Origin: an uncultured Anaerococcus sp.
GTDB lineage: Bacteria > Bacillota > Clostridia > Tissierellales > Peptoniphilaceae
Assembly: GCA_943913325.1 (NCBI GenBank)
Contig: CALTXP010000074.1
Span: 1 to 7,874 of the forward strand
Length of the DNA stretch: 7,874 nucleotides
Direction of reading: 5' to 3'
Shown: piece after piece, positions 1 through 7,632 of the stretch
Numbering within the stretch: the first letter of the stretch is position 1
Layout of the letters: the number at the start of each line of letters is the position of its first letter
Made by a program: the position numbers and the translations under genes
The notes under the pieces: model-generated
Told to the model about the DNA's origin: nothing
The model's database searches: none
What the model saw: only the letters and a program-made list of their open reading frames with translations

Positions 1-1370
1 ATTCTAGAAAAAAAATTAGAGAAATGCTTATAAATAAAGATGATTATAATTTTTCTGCAAACGACGCCTTAAATTTTCTGGATAATAAGCTTGCTAATAT
101 TGGTACTATGAGAGCTTACACTAAACCATATGCAAAAACAACTAATGAAATAGATGAATTATCTAAAGAAATTTTGGACTTAAGAAGTTTGCGTTCTAGT
201 TATTATAATGATTTTAAAAAGCTTGATAAAAATAGAAATGATATTGAAAAAAGAACTCATTCTCTAAAAGATTTAAGAAATAAGAGAGATGCCTATAGAG
301 AAAATATTGCTTATAAAAATTTAGAAGATGAAATTAAGTATCAAAATGAACTTAATTATATAAATTCTGAATTAGATAAATATAGAGAATATGAAAATAT
401 TAAGCCAAATGATGAAATTAAAGAAACTGATACAAGCAAAAGTTCACATATAGGTTTTTATATACTCATTTTTTTGATATTAGTATTTTTAGGGGTTTAT
501 ACCAAGCAATACTATTTATTTGTTTTTGCAATAATTTTGCCACTTATTTTTATGTTAATTGATAAAAATTCTAATAAAAATAACTCTGATGATACTATAA
601 CTTTAAAAAAAAATGAAGATTATTTAGAGTATATGAGATTAAGTAAAGAAAAAGAAAAGATAGAGGAAATTTTAAGAGTTCTCCAAAACCAAGATAAAAC
701 TAAATCTCATGAAAATATTATGGCTATTAAGGATTTGGATATAAATGAAACAGAGAGTAAGATTAGAAAACTTGAAAATGAATTAGAATCTTTAAATAAA
801 ATTAATGTAGATTTAGAAAAAAAACTAGCTTCTGCAGAAGAAAAATTGCAAAAAGAAGTTGATTTAACAGATAGACTCCATAAGTTAGAAGCAAATCTTA
901 AAGATATGGAGGAGGAGATTGAGGCCATTAATCTAGCAAAATCTTATATAAATGAAATTATGGAAGATGCATCCCAAAATTCTAATAACTTTGAAAATGA
1001 AGTTTCACAGATAATTAATACAATAAGTAAGGGCAAATATGATAAAATATCTTATGATAAAGAATTTAATCCTCAAATAATTAGAGATGATGGTGTAAAG
1101 TTAGATATAGATAAACTTTCAGCTGGATTTTATGATCAACTAAATTTTGCTTTAAAGTTTTCTATAAATGAAGCGACTTTGGATAATTTTCTAATATTTG
1201 ATGATGCCTTTGTAAATTATGACTTGGATAGACTTAGATCAGCTATATTTTATTTACTAGATGAATCTTACAATAGACAGATTATTTATCTTACATGCCA
1301 TAAGCGAGAAGAAGAGATATTATATAGTGAGTCAATAAACTATCACAGGGTTTATTTGGAGGAATTATGA
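1..1370 (+). CDS. YhaN/SbcC-like AAA ATPase with coiled coil and central transmembrane hairpin (5'-partial)
   Basis: C-terminal part of an ABC/SMC-type ATPase. The frame is open from base 3 to the window edge, so the ATG at 24 is probably internal and the Walker A domain lies upstream. Residues are counted from that ATG. Two coiled-coil-like, Lys/Glu-rich stretches (about 40-125 and 195-305) flank two hydrophobic segments (about 143-160 and 163-180) that look like a membrane hairpin. The C-terminal nucleotide-binding half follows: an ABC-signature-like LSAGFYDQLNFALKFS (365-380), a Walker B FLIFDDAFVNYD (389-400) and a switch histidine in YLTCHK (H426). Family knowledge: YhaN-like proteins resemble SbcC/Rad50 and usually pair with an SbcD/YhaO-type nuclease; such a gene, if present, must be upstream. 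The stop overlaps the next start (ATGA), so the two are co-translated. DNA repair at the membrane is inference. The class is fairly sure; the exact function is unknown. Confidence 0.85.
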   Translation, partial: SRKKIREMLINKDDYNFSANDALNFLDNKLANIGTMRAYTKPYAKTTNEIDELSKEILDLRSLRSSYYNDFKKLDKNRNDIEKRTHSLKDLRNKRDAYRENIAYKNLEDEIKYQNELNYINSELDKYREYENIKPNDEIKETDTSKSSHIGFYILIFLILVFLGVYTKQYYLFVFAIILPLIFMLIDKNSNKNNSDDTITLKKNEDYLEYMRLSKEKEKIEEILRVLQNQDKTKSHENIMAIKDLDINETESKIRKLENELESLNKINVDLEKKLASAEEKLQKEVDLTDRLHKLEANLKDMEEEIEAINLAKSYINEIMEDASQNSNNFENEVSQIINTISKGKYDKISYDKEFNPQIIRDDGVKLDIDKLSAGFYDQLNFALKFSINEATLDNFLIFDDAFVNYDLDRLRSAIFYLLDESYNRQIIYLTCHKREEEILYSESINYHRVYLEEL

Positions 1371-2044
1371 TATATGCACTAGCTGACTTACATCTTGACT
1401 ATACAAATGAAAAAAGTATGGAAGTCTTCGGTTTAAATTGGCAAAATTATCAAGAACGTATTTTTAATAATTGGAATGAAGTTGTTGATAAAAATGATAC
1501 TGTACTTATCCCAGGAGATATATCTTGGGCTATGGATCTTGATAATGCTTATATTGATTTAAAAAAAATTGATGAACTTAATGGTTCAAAAATATTGATG
1601 AAAGGTAACCATGATTATTGGTGGTCTTCTTTAAATAAGATAAATAACTTAGAATTACAAACGATGAGTTTTTTACAAAATAACTCATTTGAGGCAGAAA
1701 AATTTGACATATGCGGGACACGTGGCTGGATACCTAGAGATCATAAGGACTTTACTGATCATGATGAAAAGATCTTTACTAGAGAACTTATGCGTTTAGA
1801 AAATTCTATAAAAGCTAGTGGTGATAATAAAAAAATAGTTATGCTTCATTATCCGCCTATAAATCAAGATAGAAGTTTAAATGAGTTTTTTGAAATGTGC
1901 TGTAGGTATCCGGTAGAATATCTTATATATGGACATTTACACGGAGTAGGCCATAGCTTGATAAAAGAAGGGAATTTTGAGGGGATTAATATCTCTTGTG
2001 TTGCAGGAGATTATATTGATTTTACCCCAGTAAGGATTGTATAA
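1367..2044 (+). CDS. calcineurin-like metallophosphoesterase
   Basis: A 225-residue soluble, two-metal phosphoesterase. All five family motifs are visible: DLH (D7, H9), GDISWAMD (D51), GNHD (N81, H82), a lone H161 in LHYPP, and GHLHG (H190, H192). These are the usual metal ligands and the catalytic histidine, so it should be active. It is smaller than SbcD/YhaO nucleases and lacks their C-terminal extension; it looks more like the stand-alone 'predicted phosphohydrolase' group (COG1768-like, from memory). The start is the ATG at 1367, which overlaps the upstream stop by 4 bases and is preceded by GGAGG at 1358-1362. There is no signal peptide, so it is cytoplasmic. The substrate is unknown; nucleotides, nucleic acid ends or phosphoesters are all possible. 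The adjacent CYTH gene hints at phosphate or nucleotide metabolism, but that is inference. Confidence 0.88.
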   Translation: MIYALADLHLDYTNEKSMEVFGLNWQNYQERIFNNWNEVVDKNDTVLIPGDISWAMDLDNAYIDLKKIDELNGSKILMKGNHDYWWSSLNKINNLELQTMSFLQNNSFEAEKFDICGTRGWIPRDHKDFTDHDEKIFTRELMRLENSIKASGDNKKIVMLHYPPINQDRSLNEFFEMCCRYPVEYLIYGHLHGVGHSLIKEGNFEGINISCVAGDYIDFTPVRIV

Positions 2045-2574
2045 TGCAAAGAGAAATAGAAGTAAAAGTACTAAATATTGATTTAAATGAAATGGAAGAA
2101 AAGTTAATAGCTCTTGGAGCAGAAAAAGTAAACCACGAATTTCAAACAAATTATACATTTGTCCCTGATGGTGGAGAATTTAAAAATGGATATCTTCGCA
2201 TTCGTGAAACTAAGGTTGACGGTAAACGCAATTCTATTGAGTTAACTTTTAAAGAAATAGAAAGAGATGATGAATTTAGAGTAAATAACGAATACACTGT
2301 TAAAATAGATTCTGTCGCAATGATGATAAAAGTCTTAGATCAATTAGGAATAAAGCTTCAGTATGAAGGTGATAAGGAACGTACTTCTTATTTATATAAA
2401 GGACAAAGATTTGATTTAGATATTTGGGATGAGAAAACTTATCCTTATCCATTTATGGAAATAGAATTTACCAACAAAAGTAAGATGGATGAGATATTAG
2501 AGGACTTAGATATCGATAGAGCAAATGTAACTAATGATTCCATAACAGAACTTAGAAAAAAACTTAATATGTAA
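2044..2574 (+). CDS. CYTH domain protein (CyaB/ThTPase-like triphosphate tunnel enzyme)
   Basis: A 176-residue single-domain CYTH protein. The defining ExExK motif is at the N-terminus (E4, E6, K8 in REIEVKV). Further charged tunnel residues follow the family pattern: LRIR (51-54), ELTFK (66-70), R113, FDLDIWD (D124, D126) and MEIEF (E139, E141). The family binds triphosphate groups with divalent metal inside a beta barrel; members include class IV adenylate cyclases, thiamine triphosphatases and inorganic triphosphatases. Pipelines often call such proteins 'class IV adenylate cyclase CyaB', but in Firmicutes a polyphosphate/triphosphate hydrolase role is at least as likely. The start ATG shares one base with the upstream stop (TAATG) and has AAGGA at 2032-2036. 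It closes the upstream gene group; the pyr promoter begins 3 bases after its stop. Confidence 0.87.
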   Translation: MQREIEVKVLNIDLNEMEEKLIALGAEKVNHEFQTNYTFVPDGGEFKNGYLRIRETKVDGKRNSIELTFKEIERDDEFRVNNEYTVKIDSVAMMIKVLDQLGIKLQYEGDKERTSYLYKGQRFDLDIWDEKTYPYPFMEIEFTNKSKMDEILEDLDIDRANVTNDSITELRKKLNM

Positions 2575-2576
2575 GC

Positions 2577-2606
2577 TTGACTTTAATAAGTATTTCGTGT
2601 TACAAT
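2577..2606 (+). promoter_or_regulatory. sigma-A-type promoter of the pyr operon
   Basis: The -35 box TTGACT lies at 2577-2582 and the -10 box TACAAT at 2601-2606, with an 18-base spacer. TG at 2598-2599 sits one base before the -10, giving an extended -10 element. A run of seven A at 2556-2562 upstream could act as an UP element. Transcription should start near 2612-2614, leaving a leader of about 15 bases before the pyrB ATG. That leaves no room for an anti-terminator/terminator pair or a PyrR site upstream of pyrB. The call is from sequence only. No terminator is visible between the CYTH gene and pyrB, so read-through from upstream is also possible. Confidence 0.68.
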
Positions 2607-2615
2607 TTTAAACTT

Positions 2616-2622
2616 GAGGAGA
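2616..2622 (+). promoter_or_regulatory. pyrB ribosome binding site (decides the start)
   Basis: GAGGAGA ends 5 bases before the ATG at 2628. It fixes that ATG as the pyrB start over the in-frame TTG at 2577. The TTG lies inside the -35 box, has no Shine-Dalgarno, and would add 17 residues that do not look like PyrB. Confidence 0.85.
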
Positions 2623-2627
2623 GTAAT

Positions 2628-3554
2628 ATGACTGATATTAAAAATTTATTAAACTCAGATGATTTAAGTAAAAATGATATATACGAAATAGTTGATTTAG
2701 CAAATGATATTATAAAGAGTCCTAAAGATTTTTCCCATGTATGTGAGGGAAAGATATTAGGGACTCTTTTTTTTGAGCCGTCCACGAGAACAAGGCTATC
2801 ATTTGAATCAGCTATGCTGAGATTAGGAGGATCTGTAGTTGGATTTTCAGATGCAAATGTATCTTCATCAACTAAGGGAGAAAGCTTACAAGATACTGTT
2901 AAGGTTGTAAGTCAATATGCAGATATAATTGCTATGCGACATCCTCAAGAAGGGGCTGCCTACCTAGCTAGTTTAACTGCGGATTGTCCAATAATAAATG
3001 CGGGTGATGGTGGCCATCAACATCCAACCCAAACCTTAACAGATGTGTTAACCATAAGCCAATATAAAGATACTTTAGATAACCACACAATAGGTATAGT
3101 AGGAGATCTAAAATATGGTAGGACTGTTCATTCATTAATTAAGATAATGAATTTATTTGATAATAACAGATATATACTAATTTCTCCGGAAGAATTAAAA
3201 CTTCCTCAATATGTTAAAAAAGAAGTTTTTAAAGATAATAGTAATTATAAAGAAGTGACAAATCTTGATGATGTCATAGGAGAAGTTGATATACTTTACA
3301 TGACTAGGATTCAAAAAGAAAGATTCTTTTCAACTAGTCAATATACAAGACTTAAGGATTCCTATGTATTAGATATGGAAAAAATGAATAAAGCTCGTAA
3401 AGATACTATAGTCTTACATCCTCTTCCAAGAGTAAGTGAGATATCTACAGAGGTAGATAAAGATCCAAGAGCGGTTTATTTTAATCAAGTTAAATTCGGT
3501 ATGTATGCAAGGATGGCCCTAATCTATAAATTATTGGAGGCAAATAATGCTTGA
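2628..3554 (+). CDS. pyrB: aspartate carbamoyltransferase catalytic subunit
   Basis: Joins carbamoyl phosphate to L-aspartate to give N-carbamoyl-L-aspartate, the first committed step of UMP synthesis, in the cytoplasm. The 308-residue length matches the catalytic chain. The carbamoyl-phosphate loop PSTRTR is at 51-56, in the same register as in E. coli PyrB. Other active-site residues are K83 on the mobile loop (TKGES), R104, HPTQ (132-135), R165, R227 in MTRIQKER and the LHPLPR loop (263-268). All are intact. The ATG at 2628 is chosen for its strong Shine-Dalgarno. It is the first gene after the operon promoter. Its end overlaps pyrI by 8 bases, which fits equal production of catalytic and regulatory chains for a holoenzyme. 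Confidence 0.97.
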   Translation: MTDIKNLLNSDDLSKNDIYEIVDLANDIIKSPKDFSHVCEGKILGTLFFEPSTRTRLSFESAMLRLGGSVVGFSDANVSSSTKGESLQDTVKVVSQYADIIAMRHPQEGAAYLASLTADCPIINAGDGGHQHPTQTLTDVLTISQYKDTLDNHTIGIVGDLKYGRTVHSLIKIMNLFDNNRYILISPEELKLPQYVKKEVFKDNSNYKEVTNLDDVIGEVDILYMTRIQKERFFSTSQYTRLKDSYVLDMEKMNKARKDTIVLHPLPRVSEISTEVDKDPRAVYFNQVKFGMYARMALIYKLLEANNA

Positions 3555-3975
3555 GATTACAAGTTTAAAAAATGGAATAGTAATAGATCATATAAAAGCA
3601 GGTAATGGTCTTAAGATATTTGAACTACTTGAGCTTGAGAAACTAGATGATGAAGTAGCAATAATTTTAAATGCAAAGTCTAAGCTCTTAGGAAAAAAAG
3701 ATATAATAAAAATTCAAAATTATATGAATATCAACCTTGATGCTGTTTCTATAATTGATCCTAGAGCGACTATTAATGTTATAAAAGATGATACCGTTAT
3801 AGAAAAAAGGACTTTAAAATTACCAGAAAAAGTAGAAGGAATATTAACTTGCCAAAATCCAAAGTGTATATCAACTTCTGAAAGAAATGTAAGAAGTAAG
3901 TTTATCCTAATTAATAGAGATGAAAAGATATATAAGTGTGGCTATTGCTCTCATATATATGACGTGGAGGAATAA
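3547..3975 (+). CDS. pyrI: aspartate carbamoyltransferase regulatory subunit
   Basis: Regulatory chain that binds PyrB through a zinc domain and carries the nucleotide effector site. At 142 residues it is slightly shorter than E. coli PyrI (about 153), mostly by some five residues at the N-terminus. The structural zinc ligands are present as CxxxxC (C102, C107) and CxxC (C131, C134). The E. coli nucleotide-site residues D19, H20, K60 and K94 appear matched by D14, H15, K55 and K87, so allosteric control by CTP/UTP/ATP is plausible; the alignment was made by eye from memory. GGAGG at 3536-3540 inside the pyrB end sits 6 bases before the ATG, and the start overlaps pyrB by 8 bases. pyrC follows with no gap. 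Confidence 0.96.
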   Translation: MLEITSLKNGIVIDHIKAGNGLKIFELLELEKLDDEVAIILNAKSKLLGKKDIIKIQNYMNINLDAVSIIDPRATINVIKDDTVIEKRTLKLPEKVEGILTCQNPKCISTSERNVRSKFILINRDEKIYKCGYCSHIYDVEE

Positions 3976-5166
3976 ATGAAACAAGTTTTTAAAAATCTAT
4001 ATGCTTTTGATGATATTAAAATTTCAAAGGAAGAAATTTATGTAAAAAATGGAATAATTGTAGATCCTTTTGATATTGATGATGAGACTGAAATAATAGA
4101 TTGTGAGAATCTTGCACTTGTACCATCTTTTGTAGATATGCACGTACACTTTAGAGATCCAGGTTTTACTTACAAAGAAGACCTAGAGACTGGATCAAAA
4201 GCTGCTCTTTCTGGTGGCTATACATCAGTATTACTTATGGGAAATACCAAGCCAACAGTATCCACTCCTGAAGTATATGAAGATATAATGCAAAGGGGAA
4301 AAGACCTTGATTTAATAGATATTGATCAAGTTTATACTATTACAAAATACTTTGATGGAAAAACTTTAGATCACCTAGACTCAGTTCCCGAATCTGTAAA
4401 GTTTATTTCAGATGATGGTCACGGTGTAAATGATGATGAAGTTATGTATAAGGCAATGCTAAAATCAAAAGAACTAGGCCTTACAATGACGCTTCATGAG
4501 GAAGTAGATGGTATTTCTAATATAGATTATGAAGTAGCCGAAGATGCTATGACTCTTAGAGATTGCTATTATGCTTATAAGCTAGATTGTCCAACTCACT
4601 TTTCTCATGTTTCGACTAAGGGGGCTATCACTGCTATAAAATACTTTAAGGATCTTGGAGCACCCATAACTTGTGAAGTAACCCCTCATCATTTATTGTT
4701 AAGTGATAAAGGACGTGAAGAAGTTAAGGTAAACCCACCTATAAGAAGTGAAGAAGATAGGAAGACTCTTATAGATATGATAAAAGCTGGTGTTGTTGAT
4801 GCTATATCAACCGATCATGCACCTCATAGCAAAGAAGAAAAAGATAAGGGAGCACCAGGATTTATAGGAATAGAAACTGCATTTTCTATTTGCTATGATG
4901 TTTTAGTAAGAAGTGGGGAAATATCTTTAAATGATTTAATAAAAATAATGTCAACAAATCCTGCAAAGTTATTAAAATTAAATAAAGGAAAACTTCGTGC
5001 TGGTTATGAAGCTGACTTTACTCTTATAGATTTAGATGACTCATTTATTTATACGGAAGAAGATATAATCTCAAAATCAAAAAATTCACTAATGATTGGC
5101 GAGAATTTACATGGGAGAATAAAAAGAGTTTATAAGAAAGGAATCCTAAAATATGAAAATAATTGA
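3976..5166 (+). CDS. pyrC: dihydroorotase (class I)
   Basis: Zinc amidohydrolase that closes N-carbamoyl-aspartate to dihydroorotate. The 396-residue size and motifs fit the class I (long) type. The metal-binding HVHFRDPG is at 56-63 (H56, H58); SDDGHGV holds the bridging aspartate (D147); H174 is in TLHEE; H211 is in SHVST; TPHHLLL is at 236-242; and the catalytic D280 is in STDHAPH. All expected ligands are present. The stretch between H174 and H211 seems about 15 residues shorter than in the classic Bacillus/Aquifex enzymes (spacing recalled, not computed). GGAGG at 3966-3970 precedes the ATG, which directly follows the pyrI stop. The 3' end overlaps pyrF by 14 bases. Identity is firm; allantoinase or hydantoinase is unlikely given the operon. 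Confidence 0.96.
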   Translation: MKQVFKNLYAFDDIKISKEEIYVKNGIIVDPFDIDDETEIIDCENLALVPSFVDMHVHFRDPGFTYKEDLETGSKAALSGGYTSVLLMGNTKPTVSTPEVYEDIMQRGKDLDLIDIDQVYTITKYFDGKTLDHLDSVPESVKFISDDGHGVNDDEVMYKAMLKSKELGLTMTLHEEVDGISNIDYEVAEDAMTLRDCYYAYKLDCPTHFSHVSTKGAITAIKYFKDLGAPITCEVTPHHLLLSDKGREEVKVNPPIRSEEDRKTLIDMIKAGVVDAISTDHAPHSKEEKDKGAPGFIGIETAFSICYDVLVRSGEISLNDLIKIMSTNPAKLLKLNKGKLRAGYEADFTLIDLDDSFIYTEEDIISKSKNSLMIGENLHGRIKRVYKKGILKYENN

Positions 5167-6016
5167 TAGATTATATGAAAATGTTGAGCAAAAAGGATTT
5201 GTATGTGTAGGATTAGATACTTCACTAGACTATATACCAGAAAAATATAAAAAAGATAAGACTATTAGTGAGGCTTTATTTGATTTTAACAAGGAAATTA
5301 TAGATGCTACAAAAGATATTGCAGCTATATATAAATTACAAATAGCTTATTATGAATCCTATGGTATAGAGGGGATGGTTGCCTACAGGGATAGCTTAAA
5401 ATATATAAGAGATAATAATTTATTATCAATTGGTGATGTAAAAAGATCCGATATAGCAGCTTCTGCAGAACAATATGCAAAAGCTCATTTCAGCGGAGAT
5501 TTTAAGACAGACTTTATAACTCTAAACCCATATATGGGGATGGATTCCATAAGTCCATATGAAAAATATTTAGAAAGTGGAGAAAAAGGTATTTTTGTTC
5601 TTCTTAGAACATCTAATCCAGGAGCAAATGATTTTGAGGTGTTAAAGACAGGTGATAAGGAATTATTCTATACAGTTGGGGATAAGTTACAAGATATAAA
5701 TGAAAAATATATAGGTGAAAATGGTTATGGACCTATAGGACTTGTAGTAGGTGCAACTCATACTCAAGAAGTAGAAAAGATAAGACAAAGATATAAAAAT
5801 AACTTTTTTCTAATACCAGGTTTTGGCGCTCAAGGAGCTGATAGCCTTAATGTTTATAAGCTATTAAATAATAAAAACGGTGGCGTTGTCAACAATTCTA
5901 GAAAAGTTTTAAAAGCTTATATGGAGTATAAAGATGGGGAAGATAATATTGGAAAATACGCTAGAGAAGCTGTAATTAAGACCAGAGAGGATATTTTAGC
6001 TAATGAAAGCTTATAA
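5153..6016 (+). CDS. pyrF: orotidine 5'-phosphate decarboxylase (long type)
   Basis: Decarboxylates OMP to UMP, the last step of the pathway. At 287 residues it belongs to the longer 'type 2' PyrF subfamily rather than the roughly 230-240-residue E. coli/Bacillus type. The catalytic DxKxxD array is seen as GDVKRSD (D95, K97, D100). Supporting motifs are VGLD (19-22), LNPYMGMDS (124-132), VGATH (199-203), the phosphate-gripping PGFGAQGA (222-229) and NNSR (247-250). The start ATG lies inside the pyrC end (14-base overlap), with AAAGGA at 5137-5142, a slightly long 10-base spacing. It in turn overlaps pyrK by 14 bases. It precedes pyrK, pyrD and pyrE although it acts last, so gene order does not follow reaction order. 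Confidence 0.96.
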   Translation: MKIIDRLYENVEQKGFVCVGLDTSLDYIPEKYKKDKTISEALFDFNKEIIDATKDIAAIYKLQIAYYESYGIEGMVAYRDSLKYIRDNNLLSIGDVKRSDIAASAEQYAKAHFSGDFKTDFITLNPYMGMDSISPYEKYLESGEKGIFVLLRTSNPGANDFEVLKTGDKELFYTVGDKLQDINEKYIGENGYGPIGLVVGATHTQEVEKIRQRYKNNFFLIPGFGAQGADSLNVYKLLNNKNGGVVNNSRKVLKAYMEYKDGEDNIGKYAREAVIKTREDILANESL

Positions 6017-6728
6017 AAAGGGAAGAATAATAGAAAATGTAGAGATATCCAAAGATATTTATAAGATGGTAATAGATGTCAATTTAAGTGCAGAGCCTGG
6101 CCAAATTTTTATGTTTAGAACAGAGTCCTTTAGAGATGAGCCTCTTTTATCACGTCCTTTTGGTGTTTGTGATCAGTCTTCTGGTTCACTTACTCTGCTT
6201 TATCAAGTGGTAGGAGAAGGAACAGATATTATGGCAGATCTTACATCTAACCATGAAGTAAAGCTTTTAGGTCCTTTAGGTAATGGATTTAATTTAGAAA
6301 ATAGTGCAAACAAAAAAATTGCAGTAGTTGCTGGCGGTATAGGCATAGCTCCGCTCTTATATTTAGTTAAAAATCTAGAAAGTAAAGTAGACTTTTATGC
6401 AGGCTTTACAGAAGATCCTTATTTTATAGATGAATTTAGACCTTATGTAGATAATGTTACTTGTGCATCATTTAAAAAAGATGGAATATTTGTAACAGAG
6501 CTATTTGATCCAAATGATTATGATTTAATATATGCTTGTGGTCCTAATGGGATGTTAAAATCAATACATGAAAAAAATACAAGTGCTGAACTTCAAATTT
6601 CTATGGAATCTCACATGGCTTGTGGAATAGGTGCTTGCTTAGGTTGTACCGTGGAATCCAGTGATGGGGAGTTTTTAAGAGTTTGTAAAGATGGCCCAGT
6701 GTTTAATTCTAAGGAGGTATTTTCATGA
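6003..6728 (+). CDS. pyrK: dihydroorotate dehydrogenase B electron-transfer subunit
   Basis: Iron-sulfur flavoprotein that passes electrons between PyrD and NAD+, allowing orotate synthesis without oxygen or quinone. Domains in order: an FAD-binding barrel with RPFGVC (51-56) and a GEGT turn (71-74); a ferredoxin-reductase-like NAD domain with GPLGNGF (90-96), GGIGIAPL (111-118) and YACGPNGM (177-184); and a C-terminal [2Fe-2S] cluster with C207, C212, C215 and C228 (CxxxxCxxC...C). The 241-residue length is a little under the Lactococcus protein. The start overlaps pyrF by 14 bases; the purine-rich AGAGAGG at 5984-5990 lies 12 bases upstream, so coupled translation may matter. The stop overlaps the pyrD start (ATGA), as expected for two subunits of one complex. 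Confidence 0.96.
   Translation: MKAYKKGRIIENVEISKDIYKMVIDVNLSAEPGQIFMFRTESFRDEPLLSRPFGVCDQSSGSLTLLYQVVGEGTDIMADLTSNHEVKLLGPLGNGFNLENSANKKIAVVAGGIGIAPLLYLVKNLESKVDFYAGFTEDPYFIDEFRPYVDNVTCASFKKDGIFVTELFDPNDYDLIYACGPNGMLKSIHEKNTSAELQISMESHMACGIGACLGCTVESSDGEFLRVCKDGPVFNSKEVFS
6711..6718 (+). promoter_or_regulatory. pyrD ribosome binding site, full consensus
   Basis: AAGGAGGT inside the 3' end of pyrK is a perfect anti-16S match, 6 bases before the pyrD ATG. It is the strongest Shine-Dalgarno in the operon and could let pyrD be translated independently of pyrK. Confidence 0.8.
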
Positions 6729-7624
6729 ATTTAGGAGTGGATATTGCAGGAGTACATTTTAATAATCCTGTCATAGCTGCAAGTGGTACCTTTGGATTTG
6801 GCAAGGAGTTTGCTGAATATATAGATTTGAATAAACTTGGCGGCATATGTTCTAAAGGTTTGACAATACATAAAAATTTGGGTAACAAAGGTATAAGGAT
6901 TTATGAGACATCATCTGGAATAATGAATTCTATAGGATTACAAAATCCAGGTATTGATTATTTTATAAATACAGAGCTTCCCTTTATGTTAGAAAAAGAT
7001 ACTGTAACTATAGCTAATCTTGGCGGTCATAGTGTTAAAGATTATATTAAGGCTGCCGAGATATTAAATAATACAGAAGTCCCAATGATAGAGTTAAATA
7101 TATCTTGTCCTAATGTAAAAGAAGGTGGTATGGCTTTTGGAACTGATCCATCAAAAGCAGATGAGGTTATTAGCAAGGTCAGAAGAGTAACTGATAAGCC
7201 ATTAATAGTAAAACTTTCACCAAATGTTGGCTCGATCTCAGAATTTGCAAAGCTTGCCCAAAATTGCGGAGCAGATGCTATATCACTTGTAAATACTTTT
7301 AATGCAATGGCAATAGATATAAAAGCAAAAGCTCCGGTATTTGTAAATAAAACTGCTGGCTTGTCAGGGCCAGCTATAAAGCCAATAGCTCTTAGAATGG
7401 TTTATGAAGCTACCCATGCAGTTGATATACCAGTTATAGGTATGGGCGGGATCATGGATTATAAGGATGCTATAGAATTTATTATGGCAGGAGCAAGTGC
7501 TATACAAGTTGGGACTGCAAACTTTATAGATTATAATACTATGATAGATATAGTAGCTGGTATTAAAAATTATATGAGAGAAGAAAATATAACCGATATA
7601 AAAGAAATTACAGGAATTATATAG
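6725..7624 (+). CDS. pyrD: dihydroorotate dehydrogenase B catalytic subunit (class 1B)
   Basis: FMN-dependent TIM-barrel enzyme oxidising dihydroorotate to orotate; it works with PyrK and uses NAD+. At 299 residues it has no N-terminal membrane extension, which excludes the quinone-linked class 2. FMN/substrate motifs: ASGTFGFG (19-26), CSKGLT with K44, NSIGLQNPG (68-76), NISCPN with the catalytic-base cysteine C128 (the class 1 residue; class 2 has serine), VKLSPN with K163, the GLSGPAIKP loop (212-220), GMGGI (239-243) and the C-terminal phosphate site [12 protein letters not shown] (256-267). The NKTAGLSG loop has Ala where many homologues have Gly, a minor change. The start overlaps pyrK by 4 bases (ATGA). 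pyrE follows after 8 bases. Confidence 0.97.
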   Translation: MNLGVDIAGVHFNNPVIAASGTFGFGKEFAEYIDLNKLGGICSKGLTIHKNLGNKGIRIYETSSGIMNSIGLQNPGIDYFINTELPFMLEKDTVTIANLGGHSVKDYIKAAEILNNTEVPMIELNISCPNVKEGGMAFGTDPSKADEVISKVRRVTDKPLIVKLSPNVGSISEFAKLAQNCGADAISLVNTFNAMAIDIKAKAPVFVNKTAGLSGPAIKPIALRMVYEATHAVDIPVIGMGGIMDYKDAIEFIMAGASAIQVGTANFIDYNTMIDIVAGIKNYMREENITDIKEITGII

Positions 7625-7632
7625 GAGTAATT

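Noticed and set aside
605..613. Run of nine A in the ATPase gene, a possible slippage or phase-variation site
   Set aside because: The frame is intact through the run, and long A runs are common in Lys-rich, low-GC coding sequence; no sign of an alternative product.
707..928. Minus-strand open frame of 73 codons, serine/phenylalanine-rich
   Set aside because: Antisense shadow of the coiled-coil region of the ATPase gene; its composition is the complement of Lys/Glu codons and it has no convincing ribosome binding site.
1937..2158. Minus-strand open frame of 73 codons across the phosphoesterase/CYTH junction
   Set aside because: Lies opposite two well-supported genes including the GHLHG and ExExK motifs; no recognisable protein features.
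2577..2627. N-terminal extension of PyrB from a TTG at 2577
   Set aside because: The TTG lies in the promoter -35 box, lacks a Shine-Dalgarno, and the 17 added residues do not resemble PyrB; the ATG at 2628 has a strong site.
2575..2627. Terminator or riboswitch in the gap before pyrB
   Set aside because: No stable GC stem with a T tract and too short for a riboswitch; only a trivial 4-base inverted match (GTAA/TTAC) is seen.
2600..2785. Minus-strand open frame of 61 codons opposite the start of pyrB
   Set aside because: Opposite the pyrB N-terminus including the STRTR region; a chance frame.
6860..6888. Possible internal promoter in pyrD (TTGACA, 17-base spacer, TAACAA)
   Set aside because: Perfect -35 but poor -10 box; such matches are expected by chance in sequence this AT-rich, and no gene starts soon after.
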